Source: Alphaproteobacteria bacterium
GTDB taxonomy: Bacteria > Pseudomonadota > Alphaproteobacteria > Micropepsales > Micropepsaceae
Assembly (NCBI GenBank): GCA_003131925.1
Contig: PKWC01000233.1
Location: 160-22,881, forward strand
Direction: 5' to 3'
DNA: 22,722 nucleotides
A model generated the notes under the pieces. That model saw only the letters and a program-made list of their open reading frames with translations, did no database searches and was not told the origin of the DNA. Position numbers and translations under genes: made by a program. Below are positions 7,240 to 15,462 of this stretch, piece after piece (position 1 is the first letter of the stretch; each line of letters starts with the position of its first letter).

Positions 7240-8514
7240 ATGAGCCGCAGCTTGGACGATTACGTTTGGCGCAGGATGCGGATCACGGGCGGGGCGCTCG
7301 TGACCTATGGCTCCGTCGAAGAGACGATCGCGGCGATGAAGGAGATTTACTTCCAGCCGCTCGACGGTCTCAGGGAAGCCATCAAGGCCCGTGCCGGACG
7401 CTTCGTGAGCTTCGCGAATTACGATTATCTCGGACTCGGCGACGACCCGCGCGTCCGGCAGGCAGCCGCGGACGCCGCGCTATCGCTGGGCGTGGGCGCG
7501 GAGGCGTCGCGCCTCGTCGGCGGCAGCCGGACCGTGCACGACCTCCTCGAACGCGAGATCGCAGATTTTCTGGGCGCGGAGGATGCGGTCACGCTGGTCA
7601 GTGGCTGGATGACGAATGCGTCTCTGCTCGGCTACCTGCTTACGCGCAGCGACCTCATCGTGGTCGACGACCTCGCGCACAACAGCATCGTCGTGGGCGC
7701 CGAAGTTTCTCACGCCAAGGTGCTGCGCTTTGAGCACGGCAATCTTGATGATCTGGATGCGCTTCTTGCCGAGCATCGTCCGCGCGCGAAGCGGGCGCTG
7801 ATCGTCGTAGAGGGCCTCTATAGCATGGATGGGGATATGCCGGATCTCCATCGCGTCCTCGAGCTGAAGCACAAGCACGATGCATGGCTCATGGTCGACG
7901 AAGCCCATTCGATCGGAGTGCTGGGCGCGACCGGTCGTGGCATTACCGAGCATTTCGGTGTGGATCCGCGCGAAATAGATTTCACGATCGGCACGCTTTC
8001 GAAAACTTTCGCGGCCAGCGGCGGCTTCATCGCCGGGCGCAAGCCCGTGATCGAATGGCTTCGTTTCACGCTGCCGGCAAGCATGTTCAGCGTCGGGCTT
8101 TCTCCCGTCATCGCGGCCGCGGTGCGCGAAGGGCTCGCCATCCTGCGCAGCGAGCCCTGGCGCACCGCGCGCGTCCAGGAGAATTCGCGGTTCTTCCTGG
8201 AGGAGGCGCGCGCCCGCGATTTGAACGTCGGGGCTGCTGTTGGCGCAGGCGTGATTTCGATCCAGTTTCCGAACAACCTCGTCTGCATGCAGGCGTCCCA
8301 GGCGCTCCTTCAGGCCGGCTATTACGCACCACCGATTCCGATCATGGCGGTTCCGAAGAACAAACCCCGCATCCGCTTCTTCGTCTCCGCAGCCCACACG
8401 CCGGCCGATATTACGGGCGTGCTAGACGTGCTGGCAGCCGCGATGGCAAGCAGCGTGCATCGCGCCGATGGGGTGCATGCGGAAGCGACGGCCGAGCTGC
8501 ATCTCGGCGCCTGA
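7240..8514 (+). CDS. Alpha-oxoamine synthase (serine palmitoyltransferase / RkpG type)
   Basis: PLP enzymes of this family condense an amino acid with an acyl thioester and release CO2 (serine palmitoyltransferase, 8-amino-7-oxononanoate synthase, 2-amino-3-ketobutyrate CoA ligase, and RkpG of rhizobial K-antigen loci). The 424-residue product has FANYDYLGLGDDPRV (58-72), GVGAEASRLVGGSRTVH (84-100), the PLP-binding DEAHSIGVLG (220-229; Asp220, His223) and the Schiff-base Lys255 in GTLSKTFAASGGF. About 45 residues precede the core, more than in a biotin enzyme. The GTLSKTFAASGG loop resembles RkpG-like members more than KBL. Given the export genes that follow (50-base gap), a role in making the lipid part of a glycolipid is more plausible than biotin synthesis; the product is not determined by the sequence. 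Confidence 0.9.
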   Translation: MSRSLDDYVWRRMRITGGALVTYGSVEETIAAMKEIYFQPLDGLREAIKARAGRFVSFANYDYLGLGDDPRVRQAAADAALSLGVGAEASRLVGGSRTVHDLLEREIADFLGAEDAVTLVSGWMTNASLLGYLLTRSDLIVVDDLAHNSIVVGAEVSHAKVLRFEHGNLDDLDALLAEHRPRAKRALIVVEGLYSMDGDMPDLHRVLELKHKHDAWLMVDEAHSIGVLGATGRGITEHFGVDPREIDFTIGTLSKTFAASGGFIAGRKPVIEWLRFTLPASMFSVGLSPVIAAAVREGLAILRSEPWRTARVQENSRFFLEEARARDLNVGAAVGAGVISIQFPNNLVCMQASQALLQAGYYAPPIPIMAVPKNKPRIRFFVSAAHTPADITGVLDVLAAAMASSVHRADGVHAEATAELHLGA

Positions 8515-8550
8515 GCCGTCGCGGCCTCGCCGATCCGGGTACGTTGAAGC

Positions 8551-8556
8551 AGGAGA
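8551..8556 (+). promoter_or_regulatory. Ribosome binding site deciding the permease start
   Basis: AGGAGA lies 8 bases before the GTG at 8565. It is the best-placed site in the gap and favours this GTG over the downstream ATG at 8616, which lies too far from its nearest purine-rich sequence. Confidence 0.6.
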
Positions 8557-8564
8557 CCAGCATA

Positions 8565-9404
8565 GTGGCGATACGGGCCGTTGCCGCGCAACGGGAGGAC
8601 GGAATTGTTTTCGGCATGTTTCGCCGTGCATGGAAGCATCGCCATCTTCTCTCTCTGCTGATCGAGCGCAATGTCGAGGCCAGCTTTCGCGGCTCGGTGC
8701 TGGGCAAGCTGTGGACCGCGCTCGTTCCTCTGCTCAGGCTCGCGGTTTACACGCTGGTGCTCGGTTTCATACTCAGGGTGAAATGGCCCGGCCACGGCAA
8801 TACGCCGCTCGAAACGGCGCTGCTATATTTTGTCGGATTGACGTTTTTTGATTTCTTCATGGAGGCGATCAGTACGGCGCCATCGCTCATGCACGACAAT
8901 GTCAATTACGTGAAGAAGGTCGTGTTCCCGCTCGAGATCCTGCCGTGTGCCGCCGTCGGCGCGTCATTGGTTCGTCTTGGCGTGACGAGCGTGATACTGC
9001 TGATTTTCTTCCTGGTCATCAGGGGCCTTCCCCCGCTTGCGACGCTATCGGTTCCGCTGATCGTTGCTCCGTTCGCGCTGATCGTTGTGGGTGCAGTCTG
9101 GTTCTTGTCGGCGCTCGGCGCCTACGTCCGCGATCTTCGCCAGCTGATGGGCGTCGTGGCGCTGATGATGATGTATCTCAGCCCGATCTTTTTTCCGCTG
9201 GCGATGGTTCCGGAGCGCGCACGGCCGTTTTTCTATGCGAACCCGCTCGCCTTCGTGATCGAGTCGACGCGCTCGGCGCTCTTTGCCGCGCAATGGCCGA
9301 ACTGGGGCGCGTTGGCGATTTACACGGTGATTGCCCTGCTGTTCGCGACTGCCGGCTATCACTGGTTTCTTCGCGTCAAACCCGGATTCGCCGATGTCGT
9401 CTGA
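8565..9404 (+). CDS. wzm: ABC-2 type polysaccharide export permease (Wzm-like)
   Basis: Wzm-type permeases form the inner-membrane channel that exports lipid-linked O-antigen or capsule chains, powered by a Wzt ATPase. With the GTG start the product has 279 residues, normal for the family. An N-terminal amphipathic region (LLSLLIERNVEASFRGSVLG, RxxxASFRGSxLG type) precedes about six membrane segments near residues 52-70, 84-100, 124-152, 163-186, 197-214 and 246-265. The loop DNVNYVKKVVFPLEILP (111-127) is characteristic of this permease family, as is MMMYLSPIFFPLAMVPE. Its end overlaps the ATG of the first ATPase by 11 bases, so the pair is coupled. Confidence 0.93.
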   Translation: MAIRAVAAQREDGIVFGMFRRAWKHRHLLSLLIERNVEASFRGSVLGKLWTALVPLLRLAVYTLVLGFILRVKWPGHGNTPLETALLYFVGLTFFDFFMEAISTAPSLMHDNVNYVKKVVFPLEILPCAAVGASLVRLGVTSVILLIFFLVIRGLPPLATLSVPLIVAPFALIVVGAVWFLSALGAYVRDLRQLMGVVALMMMYLSPIFFPLAMVPERARPFFYANPLAFVIESTRSALFAAQWPNWGALAIYTVIALLFATAGYHWFLRVKPGFADVV

Positions 9405-10767
9405 ACCGGTCATCGAAGCGCGCGCACTGGGTAAGGCCTATCCGATCTACCGAAAGCCAGAAGACCGGCTCAAACAACTGCTCTGGGGGCGGTGGCACCG
9501 CTACTACGAGGAATTCTGGGCGCTCAGAGACGTGAATCTGAGCGTGGGCCGTGGCGAGACCGTCGGCATCATCGGCCGCAACGGGTCGGGCAAATCCACG
9601 CTGCTGCAGATGATTTGCGGCACACTCCGGCCTTCGGCCGGCAACGTGAATGTGCGCGGCCGCATCGCGGCCATGCTCGAACTCGGATCCGGATTCAATC
9701 CGCAGTTTACCGGCCGGGAGAACGTCAGGCTGGGCGCCTCCGTGCTCGGGCTCACCGCTTCGGAAATCGAGGCGAGATTCGAATCCATCGCCGCCTTCGC
9801 CGATATCGGGGCGTTCATGGATCAGCCCATGAAGAACTATTCGAGCGGCATGCATGCGCGGCTGGCCTTCGCTGTCTGCGCGAATGTCGATGCCGATATT
9901 CTTGTCGTCGATGAAATCCTGTCGGTTGGTGACGCGGCGTTTCAACAAAAATGCATGCGGTATCTCAACCGCTTCCGGTTGCATGGCACGCTGCTATTCG
10001 TCTCGCATGACAGCGGCGCCGTCGTGAAGCTCTGCGACCGCGCGATGTGGCTCGACCGGGGCGAGGTGCGGGGTCTCGACGAGGCGAAAGACATGTGCCG
10101 CCTGTACCTCGCCGCGCAGGCCGAAGAGTCGGCGGACGACAGTGCAGGATTCCGCCTGGGAGGGCGCGCGAACCGTGCGCCACGGCCCGATGCTTCAAGT
10201 GAGCAGCCTCTGTTGGTGCCGAGGGAAGTGGAGCAATTTTCGTTCGATGCGGACGGGGATTTAGAAGGAGAAGGGGGCGCCGAAATCGAAGCCGTGGAGA
10301 TCAGAGCTGCGAACGGTGAGTGCCTCCGTGTTGCGGCCGGAGGCGAAGAGGTGGAAGTGCGTATTGTTGGCCGCGCGCACCGTCCGCTGGCGCGACCAAT
10401 AGCTGCATTCGTGTTGCGTGATCGGCTTGGACAGGTCTTGTTTTCCGACGACACCTACGCGACTTATCGCGGGGCGTCGCCGAGGGTGGCCGAGAGTCAA
10501 TGCTTCATTGCGAAAATCGCGTTCCGTCTTCCTTATCTCTCCACAGGCGGTTACGCGATAGAAGCGTTTCTGTTCGATGGAACAGCCGACAAATTTGTGG
10601 CCCTGTGCCGCAGCCGGGAAGCCCTGATCCTCCGTGTTCAATCCCGCCACATATTTCAGCAGGGCTTGCTCAATATTGGCATGCGTGGCATTTCGCTCGA
10701 TACCTTGGCGCAGGAAATTCGACCAGCGGTTCGCCGAGCCGGCATGGATGCCGCGGAAGCCGTTTGA
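9394..10767 (+). CDS. wzt: Polysaccharide ABC transporter ATPase with Wzt C-terminal domain (copy 1)
   Basis: This 457-residue protein should drive glycan export through the upstream permease. The nucleotide-binding domain is intact: Walker A GRNGSGKST (61-69), signature YSSGM (149-153), Walker B ILVVDE (169-174) and H-loop SHD (204-206). After a charged linker (about 241-290) comes a beta-rich Wzt_C domain (about 290-415) containing FVLRDRLGQVLFSDDTYATY. In E. coli O8/O9a, Wzt_C binds the chemically capped non-reducing end of the O-chain and permits export. An in-frame ATG 21 codons upstream lies deep in wzm; 9394 matches the usual family beginning. A second ATPase follows after 82 bases. 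Confidence 0.94.
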   Translation: MSSEPVIEARALGKAYPIYRKPEDRLKQLLWGRWHRYYEEFWALRDVNLSVGRGETVGIIGRNGSGKSTLLQMICGTLRPSAGNVNVRGRIAAMLELGSGFNPQFTGRENVRLGASVLGLTASEIEARFESIAAFADIGAFMDQPMKNYSSGMHARLAFAVCANVDADILVVDEILSVGDAAFQQKCMRYLNRFRLHGTLLFVSHDSGAVVKLCDRAMWLDRGEVRGLDEAKDMCRLYLAAQAEESADDSAGFRLGGRANRAPRPDASSEQPLLVPREVEQFSFDADGDLEGEGGAEIEAVEIRAANGECLRVAAGGEEVEVRIVGRAHRPLARPIAAFVLRDRLGQVLFSDDTYATYRGASPRVAESQCFIAKIAFRLPYLSTGGYAIEAFLFDGTADKFVALCRSREALILRVQSRHIFQQGLLNIGMRGISLDTLAQEIRPAVRRAGMDAAEAV

Positions 10768-10849
10768 TATAGATGACGGCGTGCACGGTGGATTCGCACT
10801 TGTGCCTACTGCTTGTACACGGATCGCGCAATAGCTGCGGGCATATCTC

Positions 10850-12205
10850 ATGACGGTTGAACAGAAGATTGCAATATCCGAAATCATGATTGAGGCTGAC
10901 GACCTCGGAAAGGCGTACCGCCTTTTCGCAAATCCCGGCGATCGCACGAAGCAGCTGCTTTTGGGCCACCGACGTCAGTACTACCAGGATTTTTGGGCGC
11001 TCAAAGGTATCAGTTTTTGTCTAGCGCGGGGGGAGACTCTGGGAATCGTCGGAGTCAACGGAGCTGGAAAATCGACACTGCTCCAATTGATCTGCGGAAC
11101 ACTTCGGCGGAGCGCGGGCAAGGTTTCTGTTTTTGGGAGGCTGGCCGCGCTTCTGGAGCTGGGAGCAGGTTTTAATCCTCAGTTTACCGGTCGCGAAAAC
11201 GTCTGTCTGAAAGCTGCCGCGCTCGGCTTGAGCAAGGTCGAGATCACCGAACGCTTCGAGGCGATCGCGGCGTTTGCCGGGATCGGCGAGTTCATGGACC
11301 TGCCAGTAAAGGTTTACTCGAGCGGTATGTACGCAAGATTGGCATTTTCAGTCTGCGCACATGTCGATGCCGATGTTCTGATCATCGACGAGATTCTCTC
11401 CGTCGGTGATGCGGTCTTTCGTCAGAAATGTATGCGTTTCCTCAATCGATTCCGCGAACAAGGCACCGTTCTATTCGTATCGCACGATAGTGGAGCTGTG
11501 GCGACGCTCTGTGAGCGGGCCCTCTGGCTCGACCATGGCGAGATGCGGGAACTGGGACCGGCCGCCGGCGTCTGTGCCAACTACCTTGCGAGCTTATCGG
11601 AACGCGGCGCCCGCACAGAATTCCTGTCGAAGGCTGCCGACGACCGCTGGTGGGCCCCGCCGCCTCCACCGCTGATGCGGGACGCCCGGCATATCGACGC
11701 GAGCAGAATGAAGATCTCCGAATTTGATCCCGCCGCACCGTGGCATGGACATGGCGGAGCAGTCATCGAGGAGGTTGGCCTCCACTCACCAGATGGTACT
11801 CTGTTGACAGAAATGAGGGGAGAAGACGAAGTAGTGTTGCGAATCCGCTGCCGTGCCGAGCGCGATATTTCACAGCCAATCCTGGGATTTGTCGTGCGCG
11901 ACCGACTTGGGCAGAATGTGTTCGGGGACAACACATACATTGCATACCGCGATTCTCCGCCGTCAGTTACCGCAGGCGCCCTGTTCGAGGGAACATTCCG
12001 GTTTCAATTGCCTTGCCTGGCCACGGGCAGCTATAGCGTGGCGGTTGCCTTCGTGGAGGGAACGCAGGAGGACCATACCCATCTTCACTGGATCGAAGAT
12101 GCATTGATTGTCACCGTATTCGAAAGCCCGGTGAGCCGCGGCATTGTTGGACTTCCCGCAACAGACATTCGAATCGAGCTTTCGGTGGACAACTCACAAC
12201 TTTAG
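10850..12205 (+). CDS. wzt: Polysaccharide ABC transporter ATPase with Wzt C-terminal domain (copy 2)
   Basis: This 451-residue protein is a paralogue of the preceding ATPase; the two align along their length. Walker A is GVNGAGKST (68-76), signature YSSGM (156-160), Walker B VLIIDE (176-181), H-loop SHD (211-213). The linker holds an unusual WWAPPPPP run (267-274), and the Wzt_C domain (about 297-430) includes FVVRDRLGQNVFGDNTYIAY. All catalytic residues look intact, so it is unlikely to be a decayed copy. There is no second permease, so both ATPases may share one Wzm, possibly as a heterodimer or as alternatives for different chain ends. Base composition is clearly lower in GC than copy 1 (Walker A lines: 53% here against 70%). 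An alternative ATG 12 codons downstream is possible. Confidence 0.92.
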   Translation: MTVEQKIAISEIMIEADDLGKAYRLFANPGDRTKQLLLGHRRQYYQDFWALKGISFCLARGETLGIVGVNGAGKSTLLQLICGTLRRSAGKVSVFGRLAALLELGAGFNPQFTGRENVCLKAAALGLSKVEITERFEAIAAFAGIGEFMDLPVKVYSSGMYARLAFSVCAHVDADVLIIDEILSVGDAVFRQKCMRFLNRFREQGTVLFVSHDSGAVATLCERALWLDHGEMRELGPAAGVCANYLASLSERGARTEFLSKAADDRWWAPPPPPLMRDARHIDASRMKISEFDPAAPWHGHGGAVIEEVGLHSPDGTLLTEMRGEDEVVLRIRCRAERDISQPILGFVVRDRLGQNVFGDNTYIAYRDSPPSVTAGALFEGTFRFQLPCLATGSYSVAVAFVEGTQEDHTHLHWIEDALIVTVFESPVSRGIVGLPATDIRIELSVDNSQL

Positions 12206-12226
12206 AACTTCGAGGCACCTCTGAAG

Positions 12227-12925
12227 ATGCTTACGCACCCAGCGGTCAAACTGACCCCGCAACTGGGAGGATTCGGCAAGAAGGTCTATTGTCAGAATGA
12301 CGAGGACGGCATTGTCCAGCGTATTCTGTCGGACTTGGGAATCGCAAAAGGATATTTTGTCGAGTTTGGCGTTGGCCCGCCGTGGAATTCTACGTATTCC
12401 GCAGCCGGACTGGAAGCCAATTGCCGTCTCCTGCGCGAGAACGGCTGGAGTGGATTGTTTATCGATGCACGCGAATTCCCGCCGGCTGCGGAGGTCGCCA
12501 GGGAGCGTATCACGCCCTTCAATATCAATCTGATGCTCCGAAAATACGCTGTTCCCGAGGAATTTGACCTGATCTCTATCGACATAGATGGCCAGGACTT
12601 CTGGGTTTGGATGAATTTGCAAGCCAAGCCTCGCATAGTCATCATTGAATATAATGCGAGTATCGCTCTCGAAATATCGTGCGTGATTCCCTTCGCGCCA
12701 CACTTCGAATGGGACGGAACGAACTGGTTCGGTGCGAGTTTGGCGGCGCTCGATAAACTGGCACATTCAAGGTCTTACACTCTTGTATATGCAAACGGTG
12801 TGAATGCATTTTTTGTGAGGTCGGACCTGTTCAGCAATCACACGGATTTTCGACTGGAAGAGCTATTCGTCGAAAAGACGTTTCATCCAGATGATACAAT
12901 GCGCCGGAGCTACGTGGTCATATGA
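12227..12925 (+). CDS. Methyltransferase-like orphan (EFGV / DIDG type)
   Basis: The 232-residue product has no confident family name. It carries motifs seen in unnamed proteins of surface-glycan loci: YCQNDEDGIV (21-30), FVEFGVGPPWNST (44-56), NGWSGLFID (72-80), FDLISIDIDGQDFWVW (113-128) and IVIIEYN (137-143). The order (glycine-containing acidic strand, then an Asp at the end of the next strand, then DIDG) resembles a SAM-dependent Rossmann fold of FkbM relatives, so methyl transfer to a sugar is a reasonable guess. It follows the second ATPase by 21 bases and overlaps or nearly touches the next gene. GC is low (26 of 60 in 12601-12660). Confidence 0.75.
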   Translation: MLTHPAVKLTPQLGGFGKKVYCQNDEDGIVQRILSDLGIAKGYFVEFGVGPPWNSTYSAAGLEANCRLLRENGWSGLFIDAREFPPAAEVARERITPFNINLMLRKYAVPEEFDLISIDIDGQDFWVWMNLQAKPRIVIIEYNASIALEISCVIPFAPHFEWDGTNWFGASLAALDKLAHSRSYTLVYANGVNAFFVRSDLFSNHTDFRLEELFVEKTFHPDDTMRRSYVVI

Positions 12926-13826
12926 CGAATCGATTTCCGATGCGTGTGATGCGCTTGCCGGGTTCGCTACCTTGCCAATGATTGTCGTCAATCCGCCAAA
13001 CGTCGGATCCTTTTTCATTGAGGTTCACGAATCCGACGATCGCTACATTTCCCACGCCATCCGCACGACGGGAAGCTGGGAGCCGTTGGAAACCGAGGTG
13101 TTTGCGCGCCTGCTTGCGGCAGACGTGGAGTTCTTCGATATTGGAGCCAACATCGGCTGGTATTCGATGCTCGCGGGGAAGAAATTGGAATCCCGCGGCA
13201 CCGTTCATGCGTTTGAGCCCGTGCCAGAGAACGTTTGCTTGTTGTCGCGAAATGCGGCGGTAAATGGTCTGAACAACATCCGGATCAATCCATGTGCGCT
13301 GGGTCGCACCAACGGGACGACGCAAATCTTTCTCAGTCCTGACAACAAAGGCGATCACCGCGCGTATCCGTCGAGTGAGGAGCGCCAATCCATTCCGGTC
13401 GGCATGCGACGGTTCGACGCCTATTTCGATCGGACCTTGCGCAAACCGTTGCTGATAAAGATGGACACCCAGGGATCTGAATACGACGTTCTCCTCGGCA
13501 TGGGCGATATTCTTGACAGTCACTGCGCTGAAATTGCGATGGTGATCGAATTCTGGCCGCACGGGCTGATTCAAAATGGTGTAGACGTGGATGCGCTGAT
13601 AGACCTCCTCGCGCGGCGCCGGTTTGCGCCTTGGGTGTTGTGGGAGGGCGAGACTCGGCTCTGCCCATCGCGTTGGGAAGATCTCGCTAACGCAGCGCGG
13701 ACGACCTTGGCGCCCGCAAGCCTTGCCTACGTCAATCTCGTCCTTTCGCGCGAGCCTTTGGGCCTGGTTCGCTTACTCGACGGCCTTTTCTCGCAGGACG
13801 CCAGCCGGCTTGTCCCGCGAACTTGA
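12891..13826 (+). CDS. FkbM family methyltransferase
   Basis: FkbM proteins are SAM-dependent O-methyltransferases, often acting on sugars. SAM motif I is FFDIGANIGWYSML (81-94), the acidic loop is HAFEPVPEN (106-114), and the family hallmark IKMDTQGSEYDVL (189-201) is present with Asp192. The first ATG gives 311 residues and a 35-base overlap with the previous gene; the ATG at 12978 (residue 30) would start just before the conserved part and remove the overlap. Neither has a strong ribosome site, so the start is uncertain. The last ~25 residues are an extension with no recognised motif. Confidence 0.88.
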   Translation: MIQCAGATWSYDESISDACDALAGFATLPMIVVNPPNVGSFFIEVHESDDRYISHAIRTTGSWEPLETEVFARLLAADVEFFDIGANIGWYSMLAGKKLESRGTVHAFEPVPENVCLLSRNAAVNGLNNIRINPCALGRTNGTTQIFLSPDNKGDHRAYPSSEERQSIPVGMRRFDAYFDRTLRKPLLIKMDTQGSEYDVLLGMGDILDSHCAEIAMVIEFWPHGLIQNGVDVDALIDLLARRRFAPWVLWEGETRLCPSRWEDLANAARTTLAPASLAYVNLVLSREPLGLVRLLDGLFSQDASRLVPRT

Positions 13827-13965
13827 GGCTTTGGCGGGTTTTCATCGGTCTTTCTGTAGGATATGGTCCGATAGGCGCGTCAGCATTGGAATTTCGGTCG
13901 CGAAGGACAGCACGTCGAGCGCTCGCCGTTCGAACAGGATTTTGGTGGGATCGCGCGGTCGAAAT

Positions 13966-13971
13966 AAGGGG
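13966..13971 (+). promoter_or_regulatory. Ribosome binding site deciding the sulfotransferase start
   Basis: AAGGGG lies 10 bases before the ATG at 13982. A TTG at 13823 overlapping the upstream stop would add 53 residues, but these are Arg/Trp-rich without homology-like pattern and that TTG has no ribosome site. Confidence 0.55.
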
Positions 13972-13981
13972 CAGTGCGTTG

Positions 13982-15298
13982 ATGAGCAACCCGACGACCG
14001 AGGCAGACGTGGCGGCGCCGCGGCGGTTCGACGCCGACCAACCCGAAACAAAATACATTTTCGATCATATTCCTAAAACGGGGGGCACCGCACTTAGAAC
14101 CAATTTCGAGCAAATCTTCGGACCCGAAAATGTCTCGCCGTGGATTTCTGGCAGATCGGAATTATGGGCGGAACGCCGGTTTTCGCACTTCAAAATGATC
14201 ACCGGTCATTTCCAATCTCCGGTCCCGATGCCCGCAACGAAACACGAGCGGGTGAGAATTACAATGTTGCGCGATCCGATCGACCGTGCCGTGTCGGAGT
14301 ACTTCTATTACCGGAATCATGTCGAACGCATCGAATGGAACAAGCTTGCAATCTTCGCCAAGGATCACGATTTATACACCTACGTGAAGCTTCTCGACGC
14401 GAACCGCGACGCAGCGGTATCGAATTTCTACACGCGCCGATTTGCCAGCCAAGTATCGCGGGCGTTGGTGAGTGAACGGCGAATATTGTCGCTCGCCAAG
14501 CAGGCCCTCGCACATTACGATTTTATCGGCATTCAGGAGCAGTTTGCAGACAGCGTCGACATGTTCTGCTGTCGATTTGAACTGCCGCTTGTTCCGCAAC
14601 TAGCGCAAGTCAACGTTACCACATCGCGCGCGAAATTGGGCGAGCTCGATGCCAGGACGCGCGAAAAACTTGCCGACATGAATCGGCTCGACGTAGAACT
14701 TTACGAGTACGCCTATCAACACCTTCAGGACCAGAAGCGCGCGATATTCCGTACTCATGCAGGAAAAGGCATGCCCAAGGCGACGCCTGGCGATCTCGAC
14801 GACTGGGCAAGCGCTCGGGAGCGGGCCGCTGATTCTCGAGAGTCTTTTGGCGATCGAATGGTGGAAATCAGTGATGCAAGCGTGATCGGTAGTGGGTCTG
14901 GAACGAAAGCGATTCGTTCCGGGGAGGAAACCTCCGTCTGCATTGGCATAGTTGCCCATATCGACGTTCCGGACTTGACGGTGGGTATCGAAATCAGCGA
15001 CGAACTCGGAGAGATCGTGTTCGGGACCAATACCTATCTGATGCACGATTGCCGTCCCGTCTGTGCCGGGCATCGATACCATCTGGAATTCCGGTTTGAC
15101 GCCAATCTCATGCATGGCCGCTATTTCGTTGGCGCTTCTCTTCACACCGGCGCGACACATGAAACTCGCTGTTTTCACTGGTGCGAACGTCTCACCACCT
15201 TCGACGTCGCAGACGAAGGGTCCGCCGATTTCGTGGGCTATTGCCGCTTGGAGCCCCGGCTTCATTGGACTGATCAGGTTCCGGCCAGAGCGGAATAG
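13982..15298 (+). CDS. Sulfotransferase fused to a Wzt_C-like glycan-binding domain
   Basis: The N-terminal half is a PAPS-dependent sulfotransferase of the Sulfotransfer_2 type: the 5'-phosphosulfate loop is IFDHIPKTGGTAL (26-38) and the 3'-phosphate motif is LRDPIDRAVSEYFYY (96-110), with GITEQF-like GIQEQFADSVDMF (183-195). These enzymes move sulfate from PAPS to a hydroxyl, here presumably of a sugar. After a hydrophilic linker (about 255-290) the C-terminal part (about 290-420) reads like the Wzt_C domains of the two upstream ATPases, sharing the pattern I-DELGEIVFGTNTYLM (338-354 region) with their RDRLGQ-(L/V)F-D(D/N)TY. The product from 13982 has 438 residues. I infer that the domain holds the glycan end for sulfation or couples sulfation to export. 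No PAPS-producing genes are in the window. Confidence 0.85.
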   Translation: MSNPTTEADVAAPRRFDADQPETKYIFDHIPKTGGTALRTNFEQIFGPENVSPWISGRSELWAERRFSHFKMITGHFQSPVPMPATKHERVRITMLRDPIDRAVSEYFYYRNHVERIEWNKLAIFAKDHDLYTYVKLLDANRDAAVSNFYTRRFASQVSRALVSERRILSLAKQALAHYDFIGIQEQFADSVDMFCCRFELPLVPQLAQVNVTTSRAKLGELDARTREKLADMNRLDVELYEYAYQHLQDQKRAIFRTHAGKGMPKATPGDLDDWASARERAADSRESFGDRMVEISDASVIGSGSGTKAIRSGEETSVCIGIVAHIDVPDLTVGIEISDELGEIVFGTNTYLMHDCRPVCAGHRYHLEFRFDANLMHGRYFVGASLHTGATHETRCFHWCERLTTFDVADEGSADFVGYCRLEPRLHWTDQVPARAE

Positions 15299-15462
15299 AT
15301 GTCAAAGCCACTTCTCTCGACGCAATCCTGATGTGTTGATATGATGCTTTGTCCGGCTAGCCGGTGAAGCGCTCACGTCGCTACTGATGGCTAGGCACTC
15401 GGCGCAAGGTTGACGCGCGCCGGGAATACAATCTCAGATTAAGTCCGCCGCAAACACGATGG
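15299..15462. other. 164-base gap with a perfect 12-base palindrome
   Basis: The gap between the sulfotransferase and the next methyltransferase contains CCGGCTAGCCGG at 15353-15364, a perfect palindrome. TTGACG at 15410-15415 and TACAAT at 15427-15432 look like promoter elements but are only 11 bases apart, too close for sigma-70. A separate transcription start for the last two genes is possible; no T-tract terminator is seen. Confidence 0.4.

Noticed and set aside
6803..7243. 146-codon open frame on the + strand between tRNA-Lys and the alpha-oxoamine synthase
   Set aside because: Arg/Gly/Ala-rich, no motif, no ribosome site, and it runs into the start of a clear gene; typical of chance frames in GC-rich DNA.
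13823..13981. N-terminal 53-residue extension of the sulfotransferase from a TTG that overlaps the previous stop
   Set aside because: Residues look like translated non-coding sequence and the ATG at 13982 has a good ribosome site; the TTG has none.
15410..15432. TTGACG and TACAAT upstream of the second FkbM gene as a promoter
   Set aside because: Only 11 bases separate the hexamers; sigma-70 needs about 16-18.
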